In this document: one piece after another, positions 18,026 to 27,198 of the stretch | Layout: each line of letters starts with the position of its first letter | How positions within the stretch are numbered: position 1 is the stretch's first letter | DNA from: Bryobacteraceae bacterium | Lineage (GTDB): Bacteria > Acidobacteriota > Terriglobia > Bryobacterales > Bryobacteraceae | Assembly: GCA_025056455.1 (NCBI GenBank) | Contig: JANWVY010000007.1 | Coordinates: 62,001-126,000, forward strand | Length of the DNA stretch: 64,000 bases | Direction: 5' to 3' | Position numbers and translations under genes: made by a program | Notes under the pieces: model-generated | The model's input: only the letters and a program-made list of their open reading frames with translations | Databases searched by the model: none | What the model was told of the DNA's origin: nothing

Positions 18026-19047
18026 GCTTTTAGTAGTTCTTGTGTCCAGCGGACGCTGGCGGCAAGATCCTCTCTTTCGGTTTCTGCAAGTTTTTCTTTC
18101 GGCGGCGGATGATAGGGTGACGGCGTACCCTTTTCGGCGAGCGCGAGAAAACGGCTGAACTCCCAAGCTGGCGTCGAGCGGTAACCGTCCCAAAACTTCG
18201 GATCCAGCACAGCGTAGTGACGGGGGCCAGTAACAATGATTTCCATCGAGAGGGCTTTTCCTGGGCACAGTTGCTGGTATTTGCGCACCCAATCCCCGAT
18301 GTTCACATTGCCTTCACCCATGCGCACCCAACGGACAGCCACGCCCTCCGGTGTGCGCCACAGCCGGCTATCGCGCACGTGACTGGTAAGGACGTAAGGA
18401 TGAAGTGTCTCGAGAGTCAAGTGCGGGTCTTCGAGTGCCCAAACTGGATTACCAGAATCGATGCAGGCGCCTACTACGTCCTTGCCAGCCTCCTCAATTA
18501 GCATTTTGAGTTCGCGCGCTTGGAGATCGCCGGCATGATTCTCGATGGCCACTTTTTTGTTGGCGTCTCGGAACTGGGGCCCGACGGCGCGCAGCACTTT
18601 CACCGTGTTCTCAATATGCGCCTCGATGGGCAGCTTCCCGGTGCGGTCCGCCATGGTGCCGAGAAAGGCCCGGACAATTGGCGAACCCACGATTTGTGCC
18701 GCCTCGAGCATCCGGAGCAACTGCTGCTCCGCTGTTCCTTGTGCCGGGTCGAAGGACTGCGACGACGGGCACACCGAGCGCATCCCCAATTCGATTTCGA
18801 TGCCGAGCCGCTCGGCATGGCTGCGTACCTTTCGAAGATGCGCCGGGTCGAGACTCCCGATGAAGCGGATTTCGGAGAAATGCACGACCTTGGCTTTGTG
18901 GCTTGCCGCCAGATCGAGGTACTCAAACGCGGTGTAACCTGAAGAACGGACGCTGAACAGATCGATCCCAAAACGCACGGACGAATTCCTCGACTGCGCC
19001 GCCGCCAGCGGGGCGGCTGCGGTTGCAAGAAAGGTTCGACGGAGCAT
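18022..19047 (-). CDS. Exported sugar phosphate isomerase/epimerase-like TIM-barrel protein
   Basis: A 341-residue xylose-isomerase-like TIM barrel (AP endonuclease 2 superfamily). The N-terminus MLRRTFLATAAAPLAAAQ looks like a twin-arginine signal, so it is probably exported. Metal-ligand-like positions are seen in KKVAIENHAGD, VGACIDSGNP, VLTSHVRDS and SMEIIV, the usual Glu/Asp/His/Glu arrangement. It lies between a DUF1080 gene (9 bases upstream) and an SDR gene (4-base overlap). DUF1080 and such TIM-barrel proteins co-occur in 3-keto-glycoside degradation loci of other bacteria; that role is inferred here. Confidence 0.82.
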   Translation of the reverse strand: MLRRTFLATAAAPLAAAQSRNSSVRFGIDLFSVRSSGYTAFEYLDLAASHKAKVVHFSEIRFIGSLDPAHLRKVRSHAERLGIEIELGMRSVCPSSQSFDPAQGTAEQQLLRMLEAAQIVGSPIVRAFLGTMADRTGKLPIEAHIENTVKVLRAVGPQFRDANKKVAIENHAGDLQARELKMLIEEAGKDVVGACIDSGNPVWALEDPHLTLETLHPYVLTSHVRDSRLWRTPEGVAVRWVRMGEGNVNIGDWVRKYQQLCPGKALSMEIIVTGPRHYAVLDPKFWDGYRSTPAWEFSRFLALAEKGTPSPYHPPPKEKLAETEREDLAASVRWTQELLKA

Positions 19048-19056
19048 CAGATTCTC

Positions 19057-20001
19057 TCACCTTCCTTTTCGAACAAGAGGCGTTAGACGAATTTTGCGGA
19101 ACTCTACGGCTCCGTGGTCGCCTTGAAGAAAAAGCGGTCCGGGTAGCGCTTCGTCGGCGTCGATGGCTGCGGCCGTGAGGCCCTCTGCTTCCACTTTGTC
19201 GAGAATTTTTTGGCCATTTAGCACGACGGTCACCTGACGGCCGACGATGCGGATCTGGTAGGTTTGCCACTCACCCGCCGGCCGGCTGGCGTTGACAAGC
19301 GGCGCCACACGGCTGTAAAGTGCGCCATTCGAATGGCGACTGGGCGGTTTGCCGAAGTCATCGAGGATCTGAATTTCATAACGCCCGCGCAGGACGATCC
19401 CACTGTTGCTGCCTGGCCCCAACCTGACTTCGGCATGCAAATCAAAGTTCCAGAACTTTTCGGCCGTGAGGATGTTGTTGGCCCCTGCGACGTTTTTTAG
19501 AATGCCGTTTTCGACCTTCCAGCCGAGCTCCCGGCCGGACACCACCGGAAGCCATCCCGTGAGATCTCTGCCGTTAAAAAGCTCGATGGTTTTCGCCGCG
19601 ACCCAGCTTCCGTCATCCCGATCCTGAATCACTGGTGCTCGCACGCCAGTCCAAACAAGCCGCGAATTCGGATTGCCCTCTACTTCAAAGGTGCCTTCCA
19701 AGCGATCGCCCACTAGCTTCGCCTGATACACCAAGTGTCCCCGGTTGTTGACCTGGAAGCCGAAAGTTAGCTCATCGCCTTGAATCCGGATCTCCTCAAT
19801 CGGGTTTAAGTCGCCGGCATAGGCGCTGATGAATTTACCTCTCGGGTTGGCCGTTTCGGCCGCTTCGATTTCAAGCCACCAAGCACGCCGGCGCGGTTCG
19901 TTGCGCACCGTAATGTCCCAGCGGCCGTTGAACTTCGGATTGGCGAAAAGCGGTGCGAGCTCGAGCAGCGCAAGCGTGGCCAGGCCCAGTGCGATCTTCA
20001 T
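19057..20001 (-). CDS. DUF1080 family protein (3-keto-disaccharide hydrolase/lyase type), exported
   Basis: 314 aa with a Sec signal peptide (MKIALGLATLALLELAPLFA). The N-terminal part (25-150) is a small beta domain; the C-terminal part is the concanavalin-like DUF1080 fold, recognised from IELFNGRDLTGW, NFDLHAEVRLGPGSNSGIVLRG, RYEIQILDDFG and FLQGDHGAVEFRKIRL. Characterised members act on 3-keto-glycosides. It is the first gene of a three-gene unit with the TIM-barrel and SDR genes. The N-terminal extra domain is less usual and may aid substrate binding. AAAGG lies close before the ATG at 20001. Confidence 0.85.
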   Translation of the reverse strand: MKIALGLATLALLELAPLFANPKFNGRWDITVRNEPRRRAWWLEIEAAETANPRGKFISAYAGDLNPIEEIRIQGDELTFGFQVNNRGHLVYQAKLVGDRLEGTFEVEGNPNSRLVWTGVRAPVIQDRDDGSWVAAKTIELFNGRDLTGWLPVVSGRELGWKVENGILKNVAGANNILTAEKFWNFDLHAEVRLGPGSNSGIVLRGRYEIQILDDFGKPPSRHSNGALYSRVAPLVNASRPAGEWQTYQIRIVGRQVTVVLNGQKILDKVEAEGLTAAAIDADEALPGPLFLQGDHGAVEFRKIRLTPLVRKGR

Positions 20002-20165
20002 CCTTTGCCCTATTTTGACAGAAGCTCGCGAGGGATTTCTCAACCGGATTTCCGCTTGTAAGAGCAGAGAGGCTAGCTAGGCCAGCGCCAGCGCTTGTAC
20101 CCCGGCGGACCTCAACTTTGCCTCTTGCCGGCGACTCGGTTACAGTCAACGAAGGGCTTCCCGAT

Positions 20166-20993
20166 ATGTCGTCAAAGAAACCCCGAAATTTTAAGAGCGT
20201 CGTTTACAATTTTTGGGGCCCGCACTGGGATTCCACGCTCCGTAAAGTGACCAGCCAAAACGACGGGAACATGGGCCTAAAATTGCGTATCAAAGTTCAC
20301 TTCCGCCCGATCGAACTGCGTAATGGTCCCCAAGGGGGGGTTTATCCCGAGCACGATGATCGCTGGAACGCTTGGCACTGGGACTATCTTGCCTTTCGCG
20401 CTTGGCGAAACGAAGTGAAGCTGATCATTGAGCAGTTCTGGGAAAACAAATTCTGGCTTGTTCCCCCGGAGGATTATGATGGTTTGGATGTAGACGGCCT
20501 GCGCCCCAATCTCGCCTGCGAGCTGAAGCTAGAATTGCTCGAAACTCCAGGTGGCGCGCATCACGTTTTTAACGTGATGGTGCAAGGGGAGCATCGCGCC
20601 AATCGGGTGCTAGCCGGCGGAAACGGCTTTACTGGCTGGCTTGCCGACACGGACCGAGGCGCCACCCCGGATTCCAACACCAAGATCATTCAAATCAAAG
20701 ATCTTGCTCATTTGTTCAGTATGCCCTTAATTGGGCGCGACAACACCGGTATCCACCGTTATTACCGCCTTCAGATGCCGCTACTTTCGAGCGTCGCCGT
20801 ATTCAACGAGGAACACGCTGCGCACGTGCCGGTTGAGGACAGAGGCGTTTTGCACAAGGTTCAAATTCCGCACGCGCTACCCTGGATGAAGGCTGCCTGC
20901 GAGCACACGGGCGTTGATGCTGAGCGGTGGAAAGTGGCTACCAAACGGCCTGCTGTAACTTCCGTTTCCCAGCGGAAAGGGAACAACAAGTAG
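20166..20993 (+). CDS. Unrecognised cytoplasmic protein, Trp-rich
   Basis: I do not recognise this 275-residue protein. It has no signal peptide, membrane segment or cofactor motif. It is notably rich in Trp and His, with clusters such as FWGPHW, DRWNAWHWDY and QFWENKFWL, and a middle part with predicted beta strands (CELKLELLETPGGAHHVFNVMV). The C-terminal 30 residues are basic and low-complexity. The ATG at 20166 has AAGGG 10 nt upstream; codon use looks like its neighbours. It is divergent from the DUF1080 operon and followed by a 227-base gap before the antiporter. Two perfect 9-base inverted repeats with a TTT loop sit inside it at 20559-20579. Confidence 0.75.
   Translation: MSSKKPRNFKSVVYNFWGPHWDSTLRKVTSQNDGNMGLKLRIKVHFRPIELRNGPQGGVYPEHDDRWNAWHWDYLAFRAWRNEVKLIIEQFWENKFWLVPPEDYDGLDVDGLRPNLACELKLELLETPGGAHHVFNVMVQGEHRANRVLAGGNGFTGWLADTDRGATPDSNTKIIQIKDLAHLFSMPLIGRDNTGIHRYYRLQMPLLSSVAVFNEEHAAHVPVEDRGVLHKVQIPHALPWMKAACEHTGVDAERWKVATKRPAVTSVSQRKGNNK
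20559..20579. repeat. Perfect 9-bp inverted repeat inside the unknown gene
   Basis: CATCACGTT and AACGTGATG flank a 3-base TTT loop. On RNA this is a stable hairpin within coding sequence. It could be chance or an operator/mRNA structure. Confidence 0.35.
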
Positions 20994-21220
20994 CAGGCGC
21001 CGAGTGCGGGGCTCCACTGGGATCATCGGCATGAAGCTAGAATAGAGAATCGATGTGCGCACGGCGGGTTTTTTCTGCTCATGCTTCGGGCGACAACCAT
21101 CGAGTAGTGTCCGGGTCTCCTCGCCCTTGTTGAGTTCCTAGCGCGCAGCTAGTGTGTCGCGGAAACCGCTGCTGTTAGCTCGTTCATTCCGATCCTAGTT
21201 CGTCTCCAAGTAGGTGGGTG

Positions 21221-23365
21221 ATGCCGCTCAGCAGTTTTGCCGAGATCGCTCTCATTTTGCTTGCCGCCGTTGCGGCCGGCGCCCTTGGTTACTGGTTGAG
21301 GCAGCCGCTCATTGTCTCCTTCCTTACGGTTGGGATTTTGGTTGGCCCGGCAGGTGCTGGAATCGTTACCAAGCACGAGGAAATTGAGCTGTTTGCAAGC
21401 ATCGGCATCGCGTTATTGCTGTTTGTTGTCGGCCTGAAGCTGGATCTTCATACGGTGCGCACTTTGGGTCCTGTGGTGCTGTTGGCCGCGACGGCCCAAA
21501 TTGTTCTCACCGCTTTGATTGGCCTAGTGATTTGCCTGGCTCTCGGGATGCCCGTGCTGACGGCGGTTTACGTCGCTCTCGCCTTGACGTTCTCGAGCAC
21601 GATTATTGTTGTCAAGCTGCTCTCTGACCGCCGCGAAATTGACGCCTTGCACGGCCGTCTCGCAGTGGGATTTCTGATTGTGCAAGATCTCGCGGTGATC
21701 GCCGCCATGATCGCGATCGTGGCGATTGGCGGCGGCGCTCAATCCGAGTCGAATTTATTGGCGCACGCCTCGGCGGTCGCTGCCAAGGGCGTGGGCTTCG
21801 TCAGCTTGATTGTTGCTCTTGCTTGGCGGCCACTGCCAGCGGCGGCTGCCTACCTCGCCCGCTTGCCGGAACTGCTTGTGCTGTTTGGAATCACCTGGGC
21901 TGTCGTTTTAGCGGCTGCTGCATACGCCCTCGGACTGAGTAAAGAACTCGGAGCGTTCCTTGCGGGAGCTTCGCTTGCTTCCACTCCCTACCGCGAGGCG
22001 ATCGGCAGTCGCCTGGTGACCATGCGGGACTTTCTCCTCCTGTTCTTTTTTATCGACCTAGGCGCCCGGCTTGATTTTTCAACGCTTGGCGCTTCCATCG
22101 GCCCGGCCATCGGATTGTCGCTGTTTGTGATCGTGGGCAAGCCTTTGATTGTGCTTGCTGCCATGGGGGCCATGGGCTATCGCAAGCGAACAGGAACACG
22201 GGTCGGCCTGGCTCTGGCTCAAATTAGCGAGTTTTCTTTGATTCTGGGTGCTCTTGGTGTCAGCGTCGGTCACCTGGACCAAGGTGCGATGGGACTCATT
22301 ACCGCGATTAGCCTGGTGACCATCGGCGTGTCGACCTACCTCATCAATCACTCCGAGCGGATCTATGAAAGGCTTTCCCCCTGGCTGAGCTGGTTTGAGC
22401 GCAAGTCGCCTTTTCGCGAGTCAGCATCCGATCTCACCACTCCTGAGACCAAGTTCGATGCTCTGGTCATTGGCCTGGGCCGTTATGGCAGTGGCATTGT
22501 TCGTCACCTCCTTCTTCGAAACCGCAAGGTCATTGGCGTCGACTTCGATCCTGAGGCCCTCGCCAAATGGCGAGCAGTTGGCTTGCCAGTCTGCTATGGC
22601 GATGCGAGCGATCCGGATTTGCTTGACCACCTGCCGGTGGACCGGATCACTTGGGTTGTCTGTACGGCGCCCGATGCGTCGGTCAGCCGTGTCCTCCTGC
22701 AAAACCTTCGCCAGCGTGGATTTGAAGGCAAAATCGCCGTCACTTGCCATTCCTCGGATGAAGCGGATCTCCTCCGCTTGGAAGGGGCTGATCTCTTGTT
22801 GCGACCCTACGCGGACGCCTCCGAGCAGGCGGCGGATGCAATCACGGCGGCCATGGACAAGTTGACGGCAATTCTGACCGCGGTGCCCGCCTTGCGCCAG
22901 GTCCGCTTGAGTTCGACTTCCAAATGGATTGGCCATCGCATTGCTGATGTTCCAATTCGGGACGAATTTGGCGTCACGGTGCTCGCCGTCAGCCGCGGCG
23001 GACGTACATACTTCAATCCAGGTGCTTCCTTTCAGCTGTTTCCCAACGACCGGCTGTTTCTTTCTGGCGAGCCCTCTTCCCTCGAGCGCGCCATCGAATA
23101 TCTCTCCATCGTAGGAGGGCCGGGCGAAAACTCCGAAGAACGATTCGCCGTCGATGAGGTGAAGGCGAGTGACTTTTCTCACTGGGTGGGGCAAACGCTC
23201 GCCAGTCTGGCGCTACCCAGCCGGTTTGGGGTGTTGGTTCTAGCCGTCGCGCGGAAGGGAGAACCGATATCTGCGCCGGACCCCCATGCGCCCATCAGCG
23301 ATTCCGACGTTCTCGTCGTGGCTGGGACCCCAGAAAACCTGCGGCGATTGCGCGTCGCCTCTTGA
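21221..23365 (+). CDS. Kef/CPA2-type cation:proton antiporter with TrkA-N and TrkA-C domains
   Basis: Inner-membrane K+ or Na+/H+ antiporter of 714 aa. About the first 390 residues form the 12-13 helix CPA2 exchanger domain, with FVVGLKLDLHTV, ALTFSSTIIVVKLLSD and LVQDLAV-type FLIVQDLAVIAAM. Then a TrkA-N (RCK) NAD-binding domain begins at VIGLGRYGSGIVRHLL with acidic VGVDFDPEAL-like VIGVDFDPEA, followed by two TrkA-C modules (around RIADVPIRDEFGVTVLAV and ASLALPSRFGVLVLAV). Two TrkA-C copies are more than the single one in many Kef proteins. A GTG directly precedes the ATG at 21221. It is monocistronic. Confidence 0.9.
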   Translation: MPLSSFAEIALILLAAVAAGALGYWLRQPLIVSFLTVGILVGPAGAGIVTKHEEIELFASIGIALLLFVVGLKLDLHTVRTLGPVVLLAATAQIVLTALIGLVICLALGMPVLTAVYVALALTFSSTIIVVKLLSDRREIDALHGRLAVGFLIVQDLAVIAAMIAIVAIGGGAQSESNLLAHASAVAAKGVGFVSLIVALAWRPLPAAAAYLARLPELLVLFGITWAVVLAAAAYALGLSKELGAFLAGASLASTPYREAIGSRLVTMRDFLLLFFFIDLGARLDFSTLGASIGPAIGLSLFVIVGKPLIVLAAMGAMGYRKRTGTRVGLALAQISEFSLILGALGVSVGHLDQGAMGLITAISLVTIGVSTYLINHSERIYERLSPWLSWFERKSPFRESASDLTTPETKFDALVIGLGRYGSGIVRHLLLRNRKVIGVDFDPEALAKWRAVGLPVCYGDASDPDLLDHLPVDRITWVVCTAPDASVSRVLLQNLRQRGFEGKIAVTCHSSDEADLLRLEGADLLLRPYADASEQAADAITAAMDKLTAILTAVPALRQVRLSSTSKWIGHRIADVPIRDEFGVTVLAVSRGGRTYFNPGASFQLFPNDRLFLSGEPSSLERAIEYLSIVGGPGENSEERFAVDEVKASDFSHWVGQTLASLALPSRFGVLVLAVARKGEPISAPDPHAPISDSDVLVVAGTPENLRRLRVAS

Positions 23366-23601
23366 TCCTTTGCCCGCAGGCCTGTTCAAGTTCGAAACCG
23401 ATTTCCACCTCGAAACCCATTCCGAAACGCGGGGGCGAGAACGGCGCTTGGCTGCTTGCCCAGCGTTGCTCTCCCGGTCTTGAGTTTTCAAGCGATTGCA
23501 CTTGCTTGCCTGGAGGTAAGGGCCGATGGCCGCTTCTTTGCACCAAGCTCATCGGCCGTGCTCCACGCACGGCGAATCGCAACGACGAAGGCCCATCAAC
23601 T

Positions 23602-23913
23602 ATGCCCGTGTTCAAACCACGAAATCGACTCGTAAATTTTCGCCTGAGTGAAGAGGAGTTTGAAAAGCTGAAAGCAAGCAGCTCCTTGAACGACGCGCGC
23701 AGCCTTTCGGATTTTGCCCGTGCCGCTGTTATGCGCACCGTGGCAGAGCTGAGCAGCGGGGAGGGGCTAAATCCTTTGCAGAGTAAAGCTACGCAGGACC
23801 GGCGGTTGAGTGAGCTGGAGTCGCGGATTGAGGAAATGATGAAGCTCATCGAGGCGCTCCGTAACCAATACCCCGTGCCTTCTAGGCAACAAGAATTTGA
23901 CTCGAAATCCTGA
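23602..23913 (+). CDS. Small ribbon-helix-helix-like protein with C-terminal coiled coil
   Basis: 103 residues. The N-terminus (FKPRNRLVNFRLSEEEFEKL) matches ribbon-helix-helix proteins: an antiparallel strand followed by two helices (SDFARAAVMRTV). A C-terminal heptad-like helix (LSELESRIEEMMKLIEAL) suggests oligomerisation. It is probably a DNA-binding regulator, less likely an antitoxin because no toxin gene adjoins. The start at 23602 has GAAGG 11 nt upstream. It ends 15 bases before the polysaccharide export gene, so it is likely the first gene of the EPS operon and may regulate it. Confidence 0.65.
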   Translation: MPVFKPRNRLVNFRLSEEEFEKLKASSSLNDARSLSDFARAAVMRTVAELSSGEGLNPLQSKATQDRRLSELESRIEEMMKLIEALRNQYPVPSRQQEFDSKS

Positions 23914-23928
23914 GAAAGGAACGAAAGC

Positions 23929-24867
23929 ATGCATCTGCTCATCGGCGTTGCTCTGGCCGTGAGCTCCGGTCTGCTGGCTCAAGGCCCAGTTGCGGACTCC
24001 ATGCCAAACCTACCCGCGCAGCGAATCGGCCCCCATGATTTATTAGCCATCTCGGTCTATGGCGCTCCCGAGCTAAGCCGGTCGGCGCGCGTAGGAGCCG
24101 ACGGCTTGATCCGCCTCCCCATGCTGAGGCAGAAACTTAAGGCCGATGGCCTCTTGCCCTCCGAGCTCGAGCTGGCGATTGCCGCTGCGATTCAATCCGA
24201 GAATCTTCTTGTGGATCCGGTCGTCACCGTGACCGTCGCAGAGTATCACAGTCGGCCCATTAGCGTGGTCGGTGCCGTACGCAAGCCGCTCACCTTTCAG
24301 GCCATGGGCAGCTCCACGCTTCTGGATGCGCTCACACGCGCCGAAGGACTCACCCCGGAGGCCGGGCCCGAAATTCTCGTCAGTCGCAGCCAGCCTGGGC
24401 CGGACGGAGCGCCGGCTACGATTGTCCAGAGAATTCCCGTACGAGCTTTGATTCATGAGGCCGACCCGGAAATGAATATCCAGCTGTATGGAGGAGAACA
24501 AATCCGGGTTCCCGAAGTGGGCAAAATTTATGTGGTTGGCAACGTTCGCAAACCTGGGGCCTTTCCTGTGCAAGATGCCTCCGGAACGACTCTGTTAAAA
24601 GTGCTGGCTCTCACCGAGGGCCTGCTGCCGTTTGCCGCCAAGCAAGCCTACATCTACCGGCAGCCACCCAATTCGACCGTCAAACACGAAATCCCCGTCG
24701 AACTGCAAAAAATCGTCGAACGCAAGGCGCCCGATATTCCCCTGGAGGTGAACGACATCCTCTATATTCCGGACAACAAAGGCAAGCGGCTTACGGTCAC
24801 CACCCTTGAGCGTCTGGCAGGCTTTGGCTCAGCAACTGCAAGCGGAATCATCATCTGGCGCCGTTGA
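23929..24867 (+). CDS. Polysaccharide export protein (OPX/Wza-like, SLBB domains)
   Basis: Periplasmic/outer-membrane export component of 312 aa. Signal peptide (MHLLIGVALAVSSGLLAQ), a poly_export domain starting at RIGPHDLLAISVYGAPELS, and two SLBB repeats (RPISVVGAVRKPLTFQ and KIYVVGNVRKPGAFPV). There is no lipobox Cys, unlike Wza, so lipid anchoring is unlikely. The C-terminus (LAGFGSATASGIIIWRR) has a short hydrophobic stretch that might contact the membrane. AAAGGA precedes the ATG. Its stop abuts the next start with no gap, so it and the PCP-kinase are translationally coupled. Confidence 0.9.
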   Translation: MHLLIGVALAVSSGLLAQGPVADSMPNLPAQRIGPHDLLAISVYGAPELSRSARVGADGLIRLPMLRQKLKADGLLPSELELAIAAAIQSENLLVDPVVTVTVAEYHSRPISVVGAVRKPLTFQAMGSSTLLDALTRAEGLTPEAGPEILVSRSQPGPDGAPATIVQRIPVRALIHEADPEMNIQLYGGEQIRVPEVGKIYVVGNVRKPGAFPVQDASGTTLLKVLALTEGLLPFAAKQAYIYRQPPNSTVKHEIPVELQKIVERKAPDIPLEVNDILYIPDNKGKRLTVTTLERLAGFGSATASGIIIWRR

Positions 24868-27135
24868 ATGGCCCACAAGAGAGAATCACTTCAACAAGTC
24901 CCGAGGATTTCAAACATCGAGGAAGGATCGTCTGAGATGCCCCTAGACAAAACAGAGCGCGAACTCATGGTCATGCCCGAGCCCTACCGTGTTGCTCCTT
25001 GGATGAGCCCGGTGGCCATCCCCGAGCCCGAGGGCGAAGAAGAGGGAGCCCCGCTTTCGCACTACTTTTGGGTGTTCCGCCGCCACCGCTGGAAAATCCT
25101 GGCGTTTGTCACGCTGTCGGTTCTGGCTACCGCTGTAGTCTCCACGCGAATTACCCCCATCTATGAATCTACGGCCACGGTGGATGTGGATCGCCAAACG
25201 CCGACCGGCGTCGTCGGCCAGGAATCTACGCGCTCCAACGGTATTAACGACGCGGATCAGTTTCTCGCCACCCAGGTGAAGTTGATCCAATCCGATAGCG
25301 TCTTGCGTCCTGTGGCGCAAAAATATCAGCTGTTACGCCACGAAGGGCAACTCGATGAGGCGTCCGGCGCAGCGGCCGCTGCTGGTCAAGCGCCAATCTT
25401 TCTACGCAAGCTGAAAGTAAACCGTCCGTCGAACACATACTTATTACTCATCAGCTACCGGTCTCCTGACCCACAACTGGCGGCGGATGTAGCCAACGCG
25501 GTGGCTCAATCCTACCTTGAGCACACCTACTACATCCGCTACCGCTCGTCGGCCAGTCTGACCAGTTTCATGGAAAAGCAACTTGAAGAGCTGCGGGCCA
25601 AGATGGAGCAGTCGAGCGCTGCGCTCCTGCAATTTGAAAGGGAGTTGAATGTAATCAATCCAGAAGAAAAAACTAACATTCTCTCCGCTCGGTTGATCCA
25701 GCTCAATTCCGAGTACACCAATGCCCAGGCCGACCGTGTACGGAAGCAAGCTGCCTATCAATCCGTGCGGAACGGCTCGCTTGAGGCGGCTCAAGTTTCT
25801 GGGCAAGGCGAACCGTTGCGCCGTCTCACCGAGAAGCTCAACGAGGCGCAGGAGCGCTTCAGCGAGATCAAAGCCCACTACGGGGCTGCGCACCCAGAAT
25901 ATCGCAAGGCGGCGGCCCACTTGGCCGAAGTGCAGCGGCTACTGGAGAAGACCAAAGAGAACATCATCCAGCGCGTAGGGATCGAATATGAGGAAGCGGT
26001 CAACCGGGAAGCTATGATTCAGAAAGCGTTACAAGAGACCAAGGCGGAGTTTGACCGCCTAAACGCTCGCTCCTTTGAATATCAGGCCTTAAAGCGAGAA
26101 GCCGAAGCGGACAAAAAGCTTTATGAAGAGCTGGTGAGGAAAATCAAAGAAGCCGGCATTAACGCAAGTTTTCAGAACTCCGCGATTCGCATTGCGGATA
26201 TGGCCCGGCCCGCCCTGAAGCCCGTATTTCCTAATATCAAGTTGAATCTTGCTCTCGCGTTTGTTTTCTCGACGCTGCTGGCTCTCGGCGCAGCGGTAGT
26301 TAGCGATGCGCTGGATAACACCATTCGGGACCCCGAACATGTCGCGCGCACACTGAAAACGGAAGTGGTCGGTACACTTCCAGTTGTGAAAGACTGGCGC
26401 AGCCGCCTCGGACCTGTCGCTCAAAATGGAACGGGAACGGCCCTCGTGGCCTTATCGGAGGGTAATGATGCGGTGAATGGATATGCAGAGGCGATCCGGA
26501 CGCTTCGGAACTCCATTCTCTTGAGCGATTTTGACCGGAGATTAAGGTCTCTGCTCGTAACCAGCGCTTCGCCAGGGGAGGGCAAATCGACCATTGCAGC
26601 GCATCTGGCGGCAACCCACGCCAGCCAGCATCACCGTACGCTGCTAATTGATGGCGATTTGCGCCGCCCAAGCGTTCACAAACGATTCGGGCTGTCCAGC
26701 ACTCTGGGATTGTCAAATGTCTTACTAAGTGAAATTTCTTGGAGAGAAGCGCTGGTGAAGCCCGAGGGGTTGCCGGAACTCGATGTGCTTCCCGCAGGAC
26801 CACCGTCGCGACGCGCCGCGGACCTCATTGGTCGGGGGCTGCTCGAGTTGCTAGAGGAAGCAGCGAAGGAATACGACCTGGTTGTGCTCGACGCTCCACC
26901 TTTGCTCGGATTTGCCGAGCCCTTGCAGATGGCGACGGCAGTGGACGGCGTCGTTGTTGTAACCCGTGCCGGTGAAACAAGCCGCAAGGCTGTTGGCGCT
27001 GTGCTGGCGACTCTTGGACGTCTCCGAGCCAACGTCATTGGCCTTGTTTTAAACCAGGTCCACCAAGAATTAAGCGACAGCTACTACTATTACAGTCACT
27101 ACGGCAAGTACTACCGGCCCAACGCGAAAGGATAG
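24868..27135 (+). CDS. Polysaccharide co-polymerase with tyrosine autokinase (Wzc/PCP-2a type)
   Basis: Inner-membrane protein of 755 aa that controls EPS chain length and export. Order: short cytoplasmic N-terminus, first membrane helix (ILAFVTLSVLATAVV, about 75-90), periplasmic Wzz-like domain with long coiled coil (about 220-430), second helix (LNLALAFVFSTLLALGAAV), then the BY-kinase domain with Walker A ASPGEGKSTIAAHL, Walker A' LLIDGDLRRP and Walker B LVVLDAPP. The tail carries seven Tyr in DSYYYYSHYGKYYRP, the autophosphorylation cluster of this family. A second possible start is MPLDKTEREL at about residue 24. Confidence 0.94.
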   Translation: MAHKRESLQQVPRISNIEEGSSEMPLDKTERELMVMPEPYRVAPWMSPVAIPEPEGEEEGAPLSHYFWVFRRHRWKILAFVTLSVLATAVVSTRITPIYESTATVDVDRQTPTGVVGQESTRSNGINDADQFLATQVKLIQSDSVLRPVAQKYQLLRHEGQLDEASGAAAAAGQAPIFLRKLKVNRPSNTYLLLISYRSPDPQLAADVANAVAQSYLEHTYYIRYRSSASLTSFMEKQLEELRAKMEQSSAALLQFERELNVINPEEKTNILSARLIQLNSEYTNAQADRVRKQAAYQSVRNGSLEAAQVSGQGEPLRRLTEKLNEAQERFSEIKAHYGAAHPEYRKAAAHLAEVQRLLEKTKENIIQRVGIEYEEAVNREAMIQKALQETKAEFDRLNARSFEYQALKREAEADKKLYEELVRKIKEAGINASFQNSAIRIADMARPALKPVFPNIKLNLALAFVFSTLLALGAAVVSDALDNTIRDPEHVARTLKTEVVGTLPVVKDWRSRLGPVAQNGTGTALVALSEGNDAVNGYAEAIRTLRNSILLSDFDRRLRSLLVTSASPGEGKSTIAAHLAATHASQHHRTLLIDGDLRRPSVHKRFGLSSTLGLSNVLLSEISWREALVKPEGLPELDVLPAGPPSRRAADLIGRGLLELLEEAAKEYDLVVLDAPPLLGFAEPLQMATAVDGVVVVTRAGETSRKAVGAVLATLGRLRANVIGLVLNQVHQELSDSYYYYSHYGKYYRPNAKG

Positions 27136-27198
27136 GTTCGCCCAACTCGTTCCGTCTCTCCCGAAGATCTCGATTGACGAAATCCGAGGATACTAACG

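Noticed and set aside
22421-23194. 257-codon frame antisense to the Kef-type antiporter
   Set aside because: The antiporter is certain in its own frame. The antisense frame has no recognisable domain.
23602-23913. Antitoxin of a toxin-antitoxin pair
   Set aside because: No short toxin gene adjoins on either side; the neighbours are an antiporter and an EPS export gene.
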